64,000 nucleotides of DNA from Lycium barbarum (taxonomy: Eukaryota; Streptophyta; Magnoliopsida; Solanales; Solanaceae): positions 28,894,231-28,958,230 of the forward strand of contig NC_083344.1 of NCBI RefSeq assembly GCF_019175385.1, in the 5' to 3' direction. The notes under the pieces are model-generated. The model searched no databases. It was not told where the DNA came from and worked only from the letters and a program-made list of their open reading frames with translations. A program made the translations under genes and the position numbers. Position 1 is the stretch's first letter. Each line of letters begins with the position of its first letter. Positions 1 through 12,986 of this stretch are shown piece after piece.

Positions 1-2819
1 CCTCCTTACAGAATGGCACCTGCAGAATTGAAAGAATTGAAGGAGCAACTGAGAGACCTATTAGAGAAGGGCTTCATTAGGCCCAGTACATCACCTTGGG
101 GCGCACCGGTATTATTTGTAAGAAAGAAGGATGGGTCGCTGCGGATGTGTATTGATTATAGGCAGCTGAACAAAGTAACAATAAAGAACAGATATCCCCT
201 CCCCAGGATTGATGATTTATTTGACAAGTTGCAGGGTGCTAAATGTTTTTCAAAGATAGACTTGCGGTCAGGTTATCACCAGGTGCGGGTAAAGGAAGCA
301 GACATTCCGAAGACTGCGTTCAGGACCCGATACGGGCATTACGTGTTTAAAGTGATGTCTTTTGGGCTGACCAATGCTCCATCAGTGTTTATGGACTTGA
401 TGAACAGGGTGTTTAAGCCATTCCTTGACTTGTTCGTGATTGTATTTATTGATGATATTCTGGTCTATTCACGATCGGAAGAAGAGCATGCAGATCACTT
501 GAGGATTGTACTTAAGGTCCTCCAGAATCAGAGATTATATGCTAAGTTCTCTAAATGTGAGTTCTGGTTGACTTCAGTAGCATTTCTGGGGCATATTGTT
601 GGAGCAGATGGTATTCGGGTAGACTCGCAAAAAATTGAGACCGTCAAGACTTGGCCTAGACCTACGACGCCTACTGAGGTACGTAGTTTTCTGGGGCTAG
701 CAGGATATTACAGGAGATTTGTAGAAAAGTTTGCCTCAATTTCAGCGCCTTTAACAAGGCTAACACAGAAGGCAGCTAAGTTCCAGTGGACCGATGCTTG
801 TGAACGAAGCTTCCAATTATTGAAGGACAAGTTGACTACAGCTCCAGTTCTAACTCTTCCTGAGGGTCCAGATGGCTATGTTGTTTATTGTGACGCTTCA
901 GGTGTTGGGCTAGGTTGTGTATTAATGCAGTATGGCAGAGTTATAGCCTATGCCTCCCGACAGCTCAGGAAGCACGAAAGAAATTACCTACACATGACGT
1001 GGAGTTGGCGGCGGTGATACATGCTTTGAAGATATGGAGACATTATCTATATGGCGTGCATGTTGATATTTATACAGATCATAAAAGTCTCCAGTATATC
1101 TTTAAGCAGAAGGAGCTGAATTTGCGACAAAGGAGGTGGCTAGAGTTGCTGAAAGATTATGATGTCGATATTTTGTACCACCCAGGAAAGGCTAACGTTG
1201 TAGCAGATGCACTCAGCCGTAAATCTATGGGTAGTTTGGCAGGTGTACAGCCAGGAAGGAAAGAAATGGTCCATGAGATTCATCAGCTAGCTAGCCTTGG
1301 AGTTCGTTTGGCTGATTCTGATGATGGCACAATTTTTATGCGAGGTGTTGCTGAGTCCTCTATTGTAGAAGAAGTGAAGAGACGTCAATATGAGGATCCT
1401 ATTCTTGTACATTACAGAGACACAACACTTCAGAAGGACGAGACCCCATTCAAGATGTCATCTGATGGAGTACTACAATACAGAAACAGATTATGTGTAC
1501 CTGAGGTTGCAGGATTAAGGCAACAGGTGATGGGGGAGACACACTATGCTCGTTATTCTGTTCACCCAGGATCAACAAAAATGTATCATGACCTTAGGTG
1601 CTTGTATTGGTGGAATGGTATGAAAAAGGACATAGCAGAATTCGTGGCCCGGTGTCCGAATTGCCAACAGGTCAAGATAGAGCACCAGAAGCCTGGAGGA
1701 CTACTGCAGGAGATGGAGATTCCGACCTGGAAATGGGAGGTAATTAACACGGATTTCGTCACAGGTCTACCTCGCACTCCACGGAAATATGACTCTGTCT
1801 GGGTTATTGTTGATAGACTAACGAAATCAGCCCACTTTCTTCCAGTCAGGACTACGTATTCAGCTGAAGATTATGCCAGATTGTATCTTAAGGAGATAGT
1901 GAGACTTCATGGGGTTCCCACAGCTATTATCTCTGATAGAGGGTCCCAGTTTACAGCTAATTTCTGGAGATCCTTCCAGGAGGGATTGGGGACACATGTG
2001 AGTCTCAGCATAGCATTTCACCCTCAGACTGACGGACAGGCCGAGCGTACCATTCAGACGCTACAAGATATGTTGCGGGCCTGTGTCATTGATTCTAGGG
2101 GCAGCTGGGATGATCACTTGCCGCTGATCGAGTTTGCTTATAATAATAGCTACAATTCTAGCATTCAGATGGCACCGTACGAAGCTCTATATGGCAGGAA
2201 GTGTAGATCCCCTATAGGCTGGTTTGAAGTTGGTGAGATTAAGCTAATAGGCCCAGATATGGTTCAGCAGGCTGTCGATAAGGTGAAGCTTATTCAGGAA
2301 AGGTTACTGGCAGCCCAGAGTCGGCAGAAGTCATATGCAGATAATCGACGTCGACACTTGGAATTTCAAGTTGGCGATTGGGTGTTCTTGAAGGTGTCAC
2401 CCATGAAGGGTGTTATGAGATTCGGCAAGAAAGGGAAGTTGAGCCCGAGATACATTGGACCTTACCAGATTATCCGTAAGGTAGGCCAAGTTGCCTACGA
2501 GTTAGATCTACCGGCGGATTTAGAAGCAGTACATCTGGTCTTCCATGTGTCAATGCTTCGGAAGTATATAGGAGATCCTTCCAGGGTGTTTCCGGCAGAT
2601 GATATCCAGGTAACACATGAGCTATCATATGGAGAGCAGCCTATAGCCATACTTGATCGACATATCAGAAGGTTGCGAACAAAGGATGTGGCGTCGGTTA
2701 AAGTGTTGTGGCGGAACAATAATAGGGAGGAGATGACTTGAGAGGCTGAAGGGGAGATGGAAAAGAAATATCCTCACTTGTTTTCCACGCCTACAGGTAA
2801 TCTAAACCCCCTTGCTTGA
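1..2819 (+). pseudogene. pol: RT1 pol: RT - RNase H - integrase - chromodomain (partial, broken)
   Basis: This would copy retrotransposon RNA into DNA and integrate it. The window opens inside the RT N-terminus ([10 protein letters not shown]). The RT catalytic motif FIDD is at about residue 146 counted from the Met at 13. RNase H follows (YCDASG, ELAA, TDHKSL). Integrase has the HHCC finger (HP...CPNC) and the DDE residues in TDF, SDRG and QAERT. The C-terminus reads ILDRH...[12 protein letters not shown]...EAE, a chromodomain-like tail. Two lesions are visible. A 1-base deletion near 986 shifts the frame inside RNase H (NYPTHD becomes NYLHMT). A TGG-to-TGA stop at 2739-2741 is followed by in-frame coding to the natural stop at 2819. 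The native start lies outside the window. Confidence 0.93.
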
Positions 2820-2905
2820 TTGTGTTAATTGTCTGCTCAATCTATATGTTAGCGATAAGGAAAACCCTTCCCAAGACTATTATAGAACCCGACGGGATAA
2901 AATCG

Positions 2906-2940
2906 ACATTCGACGACGAATGTTCTAAAGGGGGGGAGGA
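2906..2940 (+). other. Pre-PPT hairpin and polypurine tract of RT1
   Basis: ACATTCG-ACGA-CGAATGT forms a perfect 7-bp stem at 2906-2923. The purine run AAAGGGGGGGAGGA at 2927-2940 directly abuts the LTR start and would prime plus-strand DNA synthesis. The same hairpin precedes the PPT of every element here whose PPT is present. Confidence 0.88.
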
Positions 2941-5065
2941 TGTTATACCCCATATTTTCATACATTGGGACGTTTTAAACTAAACGCGACAAGTTAAAGA
3001 CAAGACTATTTTAAGATACGAAGTAGAGACTTTAACTTCCGGTTTCGTTTCAAGTCATAAGTTACCTACAAATTTTGTTTGGTATAGAAGCATTAATGGA
3101 TAATTGGGATTAAATTAACCATGGTCCTTCCCGTTACGTTAAGGCGGGTTTCTCGAACAGATTATTAAGTGGGATTGGAAAACTAAATCAGTCCATTAAA
3201 AATAGCCATAGTTGGCCGTGTAGTTTAGTGGGATGGTCAAAGAACATTTGACCCAAATATTGAGTGGGACACTTGTCCAACCCTTGCAACTCATATATAA
3301 GGCAAAATGCTGATTTACTATCAACTAACTATATCATTTCAACATTTCAAAGGGTAGAAAATATAGTGATAGAGAGAGAGGCTCTCGGCTACAAGCTGGC
3401 CGAGAACACCCTCCTCCAAATCGCTCCAAAAAAATCAGTTTCTTGGACAATTTAACTCCCCTAAAGTTGTATTAACGTGTAGCATTCATTGGAATAGCAA
3501 GAGCAAGTGTTAAAATTCAAGAAGTGAAAGTGAAGGGCTAGCCGATTGAAGTGTTTAGTTACAAGGTAAGAATGATCATTTTTCTTGTGTTGTATGATGA
3601 TTTGAAGGTATAATTCGTGCATGTTGTTGTTGTTTTGTTGTTGTGATTGATGTTGAGGTGAGCCGTGAGCTTGGGTGAAGCCATGTTGGTCTCATGTTTA
3701 ATGTATTGTTGATGGGTTGAACGTGTGTCAACATATGTAAATGAACAAAGATTGTAGAAGTATGTTTATGATGTTGCATGTTGGTATTGGACTGTTTTTC
3801 TTGAAGTTGAAGTGGGCCGTGTGTTGTAGACTTAAATGGAATCATGCTTAATCTTCTTGTACATGTATTGGGAAGGAATTGAATGTGTTGTAGTGTGGAT
3901 AAATGGATGAAAATCATGAAGTTGTTGTGGTTGTGTTGAAGCCGTGTAGGGAGCTGTTTTAGAGGAATATATGGACTGTTTTGTGTCATGTTTTGATTGT
4001 TGTTGTTATGGACATTGTGGTGTATTGTATGCATTATGAATATGTGAATTGAGGTGTTAAAGAAATGAATCATGTTGAAGGGGGAAAACAGTCCAAACCG
4101 TGGACTGTTTTAATGTTAGGAGTGAATTAGTGTATGTTGAATGTTGGTTATTGTTATGAACGTATAGTGAAAGTGAAGTTTAATGATTCAAGTTGAAATT
4201 GAAATGGTTTGTGGGCTGTTGTAAGAGTTAATATGATGCTAAAACAGTTCCAATAATCGTATAAGTAATGTTGTAAACGTGTTGTTGTGGTTGTAGTTGA
4301 AGTTGGAAAATTGCGAAGCGAAAATGGTAATGTTGTGTGTGCTGTTTGGCCGTGGATAAGGGCCTGTTTTAAATGATGTACGGACTGTCCAAAGTTCCCT
4401 TAAGTCATGTTTAAACAAGTTCGGATTGATACATGAAAGAATGACTAACAATACTAGCTTGTAGTACTAGTTAGTTTGAATGCGAACGAAACGTCGTCTA
4501 AATGTTGGAAAGGGATTGTTAACATTAAAATACATATTGAATTCCCTCGTAGAATAATTGTAGCTCTTGATATCTTGATATAGGATAAGTACTATTGGGC
4601 AGCAAGTACAAGTTATAATACGACTAAACGCTAAAGGTATGTAAAGCCTATTCCTTCTTTCTTTTGGCATGTCCTAGACGTAAGTAAGAAATGATATGAA
4701 CCTTGGGGTAAATTCTACTCTCTAGTTCCAAGCATGACTTATGATTCTATTCATTCCGTAATGTTATGGTCACGAGCCTACTATATGATTGACTAACAAA
4801 TGATGTATAGAAGTTCCTACTTTTAAAGAATTGCATAATTAAAGGCATACTTGACTATAAAAAGTTACACCATGTCAAATTGATACATGTACATGAAACG
4901 TAAAACGTTCCTTGCTATAACTTGTAATGAGATTTAAGAAGAACTGAATATGATTATTATCCTGACACTTTAGAGCTGGTTAGTTACTTATCTATTGAGT
5001 CTCAAAAGATGAATTGCATATATGTGGTTGCTTATTATTGTGCTCGTGCTTACCGCTATATCCTT

Positions 5066-5335
5066 CACTGAGTCCCGGGCCAGGACACGTTTTCGTGCGC
5101 ATATTTACTATATTACTCACCGAGCCCCTCACTAGAGGGTCGGGACACGTTATATATATATGATGATATGATGATATGATGATGATATGATGACATGATG
5201 ATATGGAGATGGCGGCCAGGAGGGCATATATTCCTTATTACCGAGTCCCTCACTAGAGATCCGGGACACGTATATGTTTATGTTATGATGCTATGATTAT
5301 AATTACCGAGTCCCTCACTAAAGGGCCGGGACACG
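5066..5335 (+). repeat. Degenerate repeat of an ACCGAGTCCC...GGGACACG unit in the LTR
   Basis: Four copies begin near 5066, 5116, 5240 and 5305. Most contain CCCTC-ACTA-GAGGG, a perfect small hairpin, and an alternative outer GTCCC/GGGAC pairing. ATGATATGATG-type simple repeats separate them. Related units recur in the LARD LTRs, e.g. near 32630, 36826, 50460 and 58290. Confidence 0.7.
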
Positions 5336-5520
5336 TTATATATGTTATATACAGAATGATTATTCAGCCTTGGTTACAAAACTCTATATTGATATTGATA
5401 TGAGAACGATACAGATGAAATATGTTCAAAGGCAAGTTTTATGAAATTCTGTTTGTTGCATTGGGTCCTACACACCTTGTCTAAGTATGATTCTATTACT
5501 ATATTTCATGTTTTACATGC

Positions 5521-5577
5521 TCAGTACATATTCCGTACTGACCCCCTTTTCTTCGGGGGCTGCGTTCATGCCCGCAG
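5521..5577 (+). other. LTR hairpin cluster (three stems), RT1 copy
   Basis: Three stems lie back to back: TCAGTAC-N7-GTACTGA (5521-5541), CCCCC-N8-GGGGG (5542-5559) and CTGCG-N8-CGCAG (5560-5577). Equivalent clusters occur in every LTR family of the window. Their placement downstream of the TATA box suggests they are in the transcript. Confidence 0.7.
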
Positions 5578-6127
5578 TACAGATGCTCGTTTCGGAGATC
5601 CGCCAGCCTAGGATATTTATTCAGCTACTTTGAAGTGCTCCTTTGTTCCGGAGCTTAGCTTGTGGTATAACTCCCTTTTGTTGTATATGTATGTGTTTAT
5701 TTGGGGTACGGCGGGGCCCTGTCCCGTCATATGACACTGTCAGTACTCTTAGAGGTCTGTGGACACATGTGTGGGTATGTATATAGTTGTTGTTGCGTTG
5801 TATGAATATGACTTATGTTTGGGGCGTACCCATTCGTAATGGCAGCCTTGTCGGCTTGCATATATATATATATATATATGTTTGGGATGTTGCGTGTAGT
5901 GGCAGCCTTGTCGGCTTGCGTAAATATATATAGGTTGTGGTTGAAGATCATAACTCCTCAGGAGACAGGTGCCTACGACATACAGAATTGTGACAGCTTT
6001 AGAATAACGTCCCGTCTTTTTATACAAATAAGTTCATAATATGCTGGTTATAAACGATTATAGTTAACAGGTGATATGAGTGTCCAATTCGGACACTAGT
6101 CACGGCCTACGGGGTTGGGTCGTGACA

Positions 6128-7267
6128 CTATGATACGATCCAATAAGCAAGTAAGCGAGTCCACATTACTCTACTCTTAGAAGTATTAGGAGTATTACAG
6201 TCTTTGATGTTCATGTACCCCTTTACGATTATTCCTTCTATTCATGGGTCCAATTTTATGTATACAGTTATTCATGCATTACAATCATTTATATATATGT
6301 GTGTTGACCCGTGACCAGAAGGCGTTATATATTCAAGTATTATATGTATATGGGGTATGGAAAGGAGCAGGCGTTATATACGCATTACCACCTGATGAAC
6401 TGGTGTACTAACATGATGATATGAGAATCAAGCTGCAAGTATCGCCGCAATGTATATGATGATCGCCGCAGAGAGGCCGATACGATATGAGAAAAGAAAC
6501 AGGCGTTATATACGCGCGTATATTAAGCGTTATATATGCTCCTATATATAGATGCATGACCTTCGTTGATAGGCATGAGCATGCATATTATGCGCCCACA
6601 GAAGCATTGTTAGATATACCGATTCATGCAGATACTAGTTCATACAAGTCCATGCAGTTAGTTATTTCGGCTTATGAGTTAAGATCTTATTCATGATTCC
6701 AATGTGTATATATATATATATATGATGTTGCTATTATGCTTTACATGCTCAGTACATTATCCGTACTGACTCCCCGTTGCTCAGGGGGCTGCGTTTATGC
6801 CCGCAAGTACAGGGAGACAGACAGGTGGTCCAGCTCAGTAGGACCTCCAGATTTAGTAGTGGTAAGTACGCTCCATTCGATCCGGAGCTACAGTCAGTTT
6901 TGGTATGCCTCTTTTTGAGATGTGTATGCATATGGGTATGACCGGGCTCTGTCCCGTCCTTTCTACAGCTTTTATTCCAGTAGAGGTCTGTAGACAGTTG
7001 TATGTATTTGTCAGACGACGTAGCCTTGTCGGCTTCTATTCATTTGTGTACAGTATATGTAGTAGCCTAGTTGGCTTGCACTGTTCTTCTGCATGATTGT
7101 GTATGCATGTATGCATATTGTACAGAGTTCTAATGTTTCCTTTTTATGAGATTAGTTGTGTCATTCATGGGCCTTTAATGTTCAGTATATTTCAAATACG
7201 AGTATAGGGGTGTTTGGTTGCTAGAGGTTAGACTCCTCGTCACGGCTCATCGGTTTGGGTCGTGACA
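6128..7267 (+). repeat. Gamma-type LTR, right part
   Basis: Continues an LTR interrupted by RT1. It aligns with 25019-25651 (CTATGATACGATCCAATAAG..., GGCGTTATATACGC repeats). It ends GGTCGTGACA and is followed by a primer site, so it was the 5' LTR of an element. It carries its own hairpin cluster (TCAGTAC...GTACTGA at 6749-6769) and a (TA)n run near 6710. Its left part lies beyond RT1, outside the window. Confidence 0.82.
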
Positions 7268-7271
7268 GAAG

Positions 7272-7285
7272 TGGTATTAGAGCAG
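7272..7285 (+). other. Primer-binding site (iMet tRNA) after the gamma LTR
   Basis: TGGTATTAGAGCAG starts four bases after the LTR end. It matches the plant initiator-Met tRNA 3' complement TGGTATCAGAGC with one C-to-T change. Confidence 0.85.
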
Positions 7286-7306
7286 TTTCATCCTAGGGTT
7301 GTCTAC

Positions 7307-8368
7307 TGTCACGACCCGACTAGGGGCCGCTACGGATACCCGGGGCTAATCACTGAGCACCGCTCGTTCTATTACTCATCATACTCATTTAATGCTCTTC
7401 TATCAATTTTATACTCAAATCATAAGAAAATCATCTTTCATTTCAAAACACAATACTTTTATACACATAAGCCTTTAGGCTATCAAAATAATATATGTAT
7501 ATATATATTTACATAATGGAAACCTCATGAGACCACATAACCCATACCGCGTATCTACGAGTCTCTACTGGAGTACTAGACATATGGACGGGACAGGACC
7601 CCGTTGTGCCCAACATATACAAATGTACACAAAAGAATAATCAAGCACCTCCGGAACAAAGGAGTGCTTTCAATCAGCTAACAGCTCCTACGAGTCTGGA
7701 TCAAGCTCACCTCCCTGTCTACCTATGGGCACGAACACAGCGTCCAAAGAAAACGGACGTTAGTACGAACATTGTACTGAGTAAGTAAGACAAGAATGAA
7801 ATAAATATAATAAAGGGATCGTGAGCCATAAGAGAAAGATATAACCTGTACGAGTGTCATAGGCAAATACATTTCTCACATATATCATATTTTACCTAAT
7901 CATGGTACATATATCATCACATCACATATCTCATCACATCGAAATCCTCATCGTTAACCCGCGTCCGGGTAACCATCACATGCCGTCCAGTAGTGGTGAT
8001 CATGCCCGACCCTCTAGGCTCGGTGTAAACATAGCAGCTTGCCTTAGCGGTGACATGCCCGGCTATCTAGGTACGGTGGAATCATATGCAGCCCGTCTTA
8101 GCGGTGACATGCCCGGCCATCTAGGCACGGTGGAATCGTATCATCATATAGTCAATCATAACCCATCATTATTACACATTTCATGAACATATCATAATCT
8201 TATCATAGCTATACATTTTCATACATAACATAGGCATATCATAAGCTAGCATCATTTCACATTTATTATTAGGAGCGTACATTAGATTTTGATGGCAACT
8301 ATGGCTATGCCGGGGTGACATAAGGTCGTGAACCCCCGATTATAGAATGAGCATTCATGAGTATTCAG
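7307..8368 (-). repeat. Inverted, truncated beta-type LTR
   Basis: Begins TGTCACGACCCGACTAGGGGCC, the reverse complement of the beta LTR ends at 24864 and 62720. It then runs through the reverse complement of the sequence seen at 24114-24864, including the CACCGCTAAGG and CCGAGCCTAGAGGGTCG units. It stops abruptly at gag sequence near 8368, where the matching 5' half of the LTR is missing. Confidence 0.78.
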
Positions 8369-11300
8369 CCCAGACTCAGAGGAAAAGCTCGAGGCAAGGA
8401 GATAGGGTTGTTAGTGCAAGGGCCCGTGACTTCATTACTTTGAAACCCCCAAAATTCTTTGGGTCGAGACCGGAGGAGGATCCTCAGGATTTCGTAGACG
8501 GTATGTTGAGGATGCTCCGATTGATACATGCTTCAGACACTGAGTCGGTAGAGATAGCGTCTTATAGGTTGAGGGATGTCTCAATCCAGTGGTATACAGT
8601 TTGGATGGCTTCACGGGGAGCCAATGCACCTCCCTCGGTATGGCAAGAGTTTTTTTATGCTTTTCTCCGTCACTATATGCCTCCAGAAGTTCGACGAGCA
8701 AGGGCCGATAAATTCTTGAATTTGAGGCAAGGTAGCATGAGTGCTACAGAGTATAGTCTCCGCTTCAACTCCTTGGCGAGGTATGCTTCGGCCATGGTAG
8801 CGGATATGGGCGATCGGGTGCACCAATTCGTGAAAGGCCTAGGGCCACACTTAATGGATAAATGCTTGACTGCGTCCCTTCAGGATGGCATGGATATTGC
8901 ACGCATTCAGGCACATGCTCAGGAATTAGATGAACACCTACAGCCGCGGAGAAATGAACGTGAGCAAGACAGGGGACATAGCAAGAGGGCTAGACCTTCG
9001 GGTTCGATAAGTGAGTCCAGGGGCGGGCACAGACAACAGTTCCCCAGGAATTCAGGCTATCCTACGACCAGTACACCTCCATAATTTACGGGGCAGAGAA
9101 TTGACAGATCTACTCATTCCGGGCCGATTCGGGGTTACTCGGGGTCTCAGTTTAGAGATTATTCAGGCAAGTCAAGGACACCTGTAACACGATGTTCCCA
9201 GTGTGGGAAGTTGCATTGGGGTCGATGCCGATTGGGCTCGGATGGTTGCTATTCATGTGGTCAACCAGGCCATATCATGCATGATTGCCCCTCAGTACAG
9301 GGTAGAGGTAGGACCCAGCCAGCAGGGTCGGCAGCCGGATCATCAGCATCTGTACGCCCTACGGAGCCAGGTTCACATGCGCCAGTCGGCCATGGTAGAG
9401 GTAGAGGCAGAGCTCCCAGTACTAGTGGTCCTCAGCACCGTATTTATGCTTTGGCTGGACGCCAAGATCTTGAGTCTTCTCCTGATGTGGTCATAGGTAT
9501 ATTATCGGTACTCTCTCATGATGTATATGCTTTGATTGATCCGGGCTACACATTATCATATGTTACTCCATATATTGCGGGTCGATTTATAGTCGAGCCG
9601 GAGTCGATCAAACCTTTTGAGGTGTCTACGCCCGTTGGCGAATCGGTGATAGCTAGCCGAGTGTATAGAGATTGTGTAGTCGTGATATGTGACCGCCGTA
9701 CTATAGCTGACTTGCATGAACTAAAGATGGTAGATTTTGATGTCATTATGGGCATGGATTGGTTGGCTTCTTGCTACGCCAATGTCGATTGTAGAATGAA
9801 AATGGTTCGCTTCCAGTTTCCGGGAGAACCAATTTTAGAATGGAAAGGAAATACGTCGTCACCAAAAGGTAGGTTTATTTCGTATCTGAAGGCAAGGAAG
9901 ATGATCCCGAAAGGGTGTATCTATCACTTAGTGTGAGTTCAAGATGTTGAAGCTGAGTCGCCGACTCTTCAGTCAGTTCCAGTAGTGAATGAATTTCCGG
10001 ATGTGTTCTCGGAAGAGCTTCCAGGCCTTCCTCCCGAGCGGGAGATTGATTTTGCGATTGATGTGTTGCCAGACACTAAACCCATATCTATTCCTCCCTA
10101 TAGAATGGCGCCCGCAGAACTGAAAGAGTTGAAGGAGCAATTAAAAGACTTGCTTGATAAAGGCTTCATTAGGCCCAGTTCATCCCCGTGGGGAGCCTCT
10201 ATATTGTTTGTCTGAAAGAAGGATGGCTCCTTGAGAATGTGCATTGATTATCGACAATTAAATAAGGTGACGATTAAGAACAAATATCCTCTTCCGAGGA
10301 TTGATGATCTATTTGATCAGTTGCAAGGTGCCAAGTGGTTTTCAAAGATCGATTTGAGGTCCGGGTATCACCAAGTAAGAGTTAGGGAGAAAGATATCAC
10401 TAAGACAGCGTTCAAAACAATATACGGTCATTTTGAGTTCCGAGTGATGTCGTCTGGGTTAACTAATGCACCGGCAGTGTTTATGGACTTAATGAACAAT
10501 GTATTCAGGCCTTTTCTGGATCTATTCGTGATTGTATTCATCGATGATATCCTAGTGTATTCTAGATCCGAGGCAGAACATGCGGATCACTTGCGTATTG
10601 TCCTTGGATTTCTTTGAACTCGAGAGTTATTCGCGAAGTTTTCCAAATGCGAGTTTTGGTTGAAATCAGTGGCATTTCTGGGCCACATTGTTGCAGATGA
10701 CGGTATTCGAGTGGATAGCCAAAAGATTGAAGCAGTGAAGACTTGGCCAAGGCCCACGACCCCTACGGAGGTTCGTAGCTTTTTGGGCTTAGCAGGTTAT
10801 TACAGAAGATTTGTTGAGGGTTTCCCTTCTATTTCTGCACCGCTTACAAAGTTGACTCAGAAGTCAGCCAAGTTTCAATGGACAGACGCTTGCGAACGTA
10901 GTTTCCAAGAGTTAAAGGGTCGATTGACTTCTGCCCCAGTTCTGGCACTTCCAGAGGGATTGGAAGGATACGTTGTTTATTGTGATGCTTCAGGTGTTGG
11001 GCTAGGTTGTGTATGGATGCAACATGGCAAGGTGGTTGCGTATGCTTCCAGGCAGTTACGGAAACATGAGCAGAATTATCCTACCCATGACTTAGAATTG
11101 GCCGCGGTGGTCCATGCATTAAAGATATGGAGACATTACTTATATGGTGTCCACGTGGATATTTATACAGATCATAAGAGTCTCCAGTACATCTTCAAGC
11201 AGAAAGAGTTGAATTTGCGGCAACGACGATGGCTAGAGTTGCTAAAAGACTATGATGTTGAAATCCTGTACCACCCCGGAAAGGCAAATGTTGTGGCTGA

Positions 11301-12918
11301 TGCTCTTAGCCGTAGGTCGATGGGAAGTCTAAGTGATGTACGACCAGAAAAGAAAGAGATGGCCCGTGATCTTCAGCAGTTAGCTAGCCAAGGAGTCCGA
11401 GTGGTGGACTCAGGTAGCAGCGGAGCTGCTATTCATAATTCAGCTGTTTCATCGCTAGTAGCGGAAGTAAAAGAGCGACAGTATGAGCATCACATGCTAA
11501 TGCAGTACAGAGATGCACTCCCTCAGAAAGAAGAGTCATCGTTTGATATTTCAGGAGACGGAGTTCTCCGATGCCGGGGCAAATTATGTGTTCCCAATGT
11601 GGCAGGTCTACGCCACCAGATTTTGAGAGAAGCTCATTATTCCCGTTACTCCATTCACCCTGGAGCGACGAAAATGTATCATGATCTTAAGTCCGTATAT
11701 TGGTGGAATGGTATGAAGAAAGATATAGCGGAATTTGTGGCTCAATGTCCTAATTGTCAACAGGTGAAAATCGAGCACCAAAAGCCGAGTGGATTATTGC
11801 AAGCTATAGAAATCCCGACGTGGAAGTGGGAAGTGATTAATATAGATTTCATTTCAGGCTTACCCCGTTCTCGACGTAAATATGATTCCATATGGGTAAT
11901 CGTGGATAGACTCACTAAATCAGCTCATTTCTTACCGGTCAGGACGACCTATGTGGCTGAAGATTACGCAAAGCTTTATCTTAAAGAGATAGTGAGACTC
12001 CACGGTGTTCCAGTATCTATTATCTCCGATAGGGGAACTCAGTTTACAGCCAAGATTTGGAGGTCTTTCCAAGAGGGTTTAGGGACCCAAGTGCGCCTTA
12101 GCACGACATTTCACCCCCAGACCGATGGGCAAGCTGAACGTACTATTCAGACTCTTGAAGATATGTTACGGGCATGTATGATAGATTTTGGAGGAAATTG
12201 GGATGACCATTTGCCACTCATTGAGTTTGCTTACAATAACAGTTATCATTCTAGCATTCAAATGGCACCGTATGAGGCTTTATATGGGGGAAAGTGTAGA
12301 TCCCCGATTGGGAGGTTTGAAACTGGAAAGGCCAAGTTGATAGGGCCAGATTTGGTCCAGCAAGCTATAGAGAAAGTCAAGCTCATACAAGATCGGTTGT
12401 TAGCGGCTCAAAGTCGCCAGAAGTCCTATGCGGATAATCGTGGAAGGGACTTAGAGTTCCAAGTTAAGGATTGGGTATTTTTGAAAGTGTCGCCAATGAA
12501 AGGCGTTATGAGATTTGGCAAAAAGGGGAAGCTCAGTCCCCGGTATATCGGACCTTATGAGATTGTGCGCAAAATAGGCAAAGTGGCCTATGAGCTAGAT
12601 CTACCTCCAGATTTGGAGTCAGTCCATCCAGTATTTCATGTCTCGATGCTTCGGAAGTGTGTTGGAGATCCTACGAGGATCGTCCCAGTGAATGATATTC
12701 AAGAGACGGAAAAGTTAACTTATGATGAAATACCCATTGCCATATTAGATAGGCAAGTACGGAGGCTTAGAAACAAAGAAGTGGCCTCAATTAAAGTTCT
12801 GTGGAGAAATAACAATCGAGAGGAAATGACATGGGAAGCGGAAGAGAATATGCGATCCAAATACCCACATTTATTTCAGCCATTGGGAGAAGTCCAAGAT
12901 GAGACGTCGAGATCATGA
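8369..12918 (+). pseudogene. gag-pol: RT2 gag-pro-pol, single frame with four in-frame stops
   Basis: One continuous reading frame covers Gag, protease, RT, RNase H, integrase and chromodomain. Gag capsid (FITLKPPKF...) is followed by the CCHC knuckle CYSCGQPGHIMHDC at 9247-9288. The protease motif is LIDPG (Asp at 9538), with P where most families have S or T. RT has FIDD (Asp codons 10543-10548). RNase H is TDHKSL. Integrase has HHCC (HP...CPNC) and D-D-E in DFISGLP, SDRG and QAERT. The C-terminus [25 protein letters not shown] is chromodomain-like. Nonsense codons lie at 9082 (TAA for CAG), 9934, 10213 and 10615; the last three fit CGA-to-TGA. The N-terminal ~50 Gag codons are replaced by the inverted LTR, so the Met at 8347 is not native. 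From 10660 the frame is open for 752 residues. Confidence 0.93.
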
Positions 12919-12986
12919 GGTATGTATGATTCCCTTTTATACATTCAGGTCGTGTGTGGCCAAATTTCTAGTGCTGTTGTATTATT

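Larger units (their letters stand above)
1..6127 (+). mobile_element. RT1: Ty3/gypsy chromovirus, 5'-truncated by the window edge
   Basis: The pol gene (RT onward), a pre-PPT hairpin, a polypurine tract and a complete 3' LTR are present in the expected order. The 5' LTR, gag and protease lie left of the window. The base after the LTR starts CTATG. The same pentamer precedes ATACGATCC in the related LTR copy near 25019, so RT1 probably inserted there, but its left target-site copy is not visible. Classification as a chromovirus rests on the chromodomain-like end of pol. The Tekay/Del assignment is a likely inference. Confidence 0.9.
2941..6127 (+). repeat. RT1 3' LTR (3187 bp)
   Basis: Starts TGTTATACCCC after the PPT and ends GGTCGTGACA. 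A TATA-like TATATAAGG lies at about 3294-3302, with the likely transcript start some 30 bases downstream. The right half holds the hairpin cluster at 5521-5577, a GGGGCCCTGTCCCGTC segment near 5715, two AGCCTTGTCGGCT units near 5843 and 5904, and a short (TA)n run near 5861. Short open frames inside, such as those at 3576-4073 (-) and 5749-6027 (-), are low-complexity shadows. Confidence 0.9.

Noticed and set aside
7606..8186. Plus-strand frames between the primer site and RT2 gag
   Set aside because: They fall in the inverted beta LTR. They do not resemble Gag and are not kept in the other beta copies.
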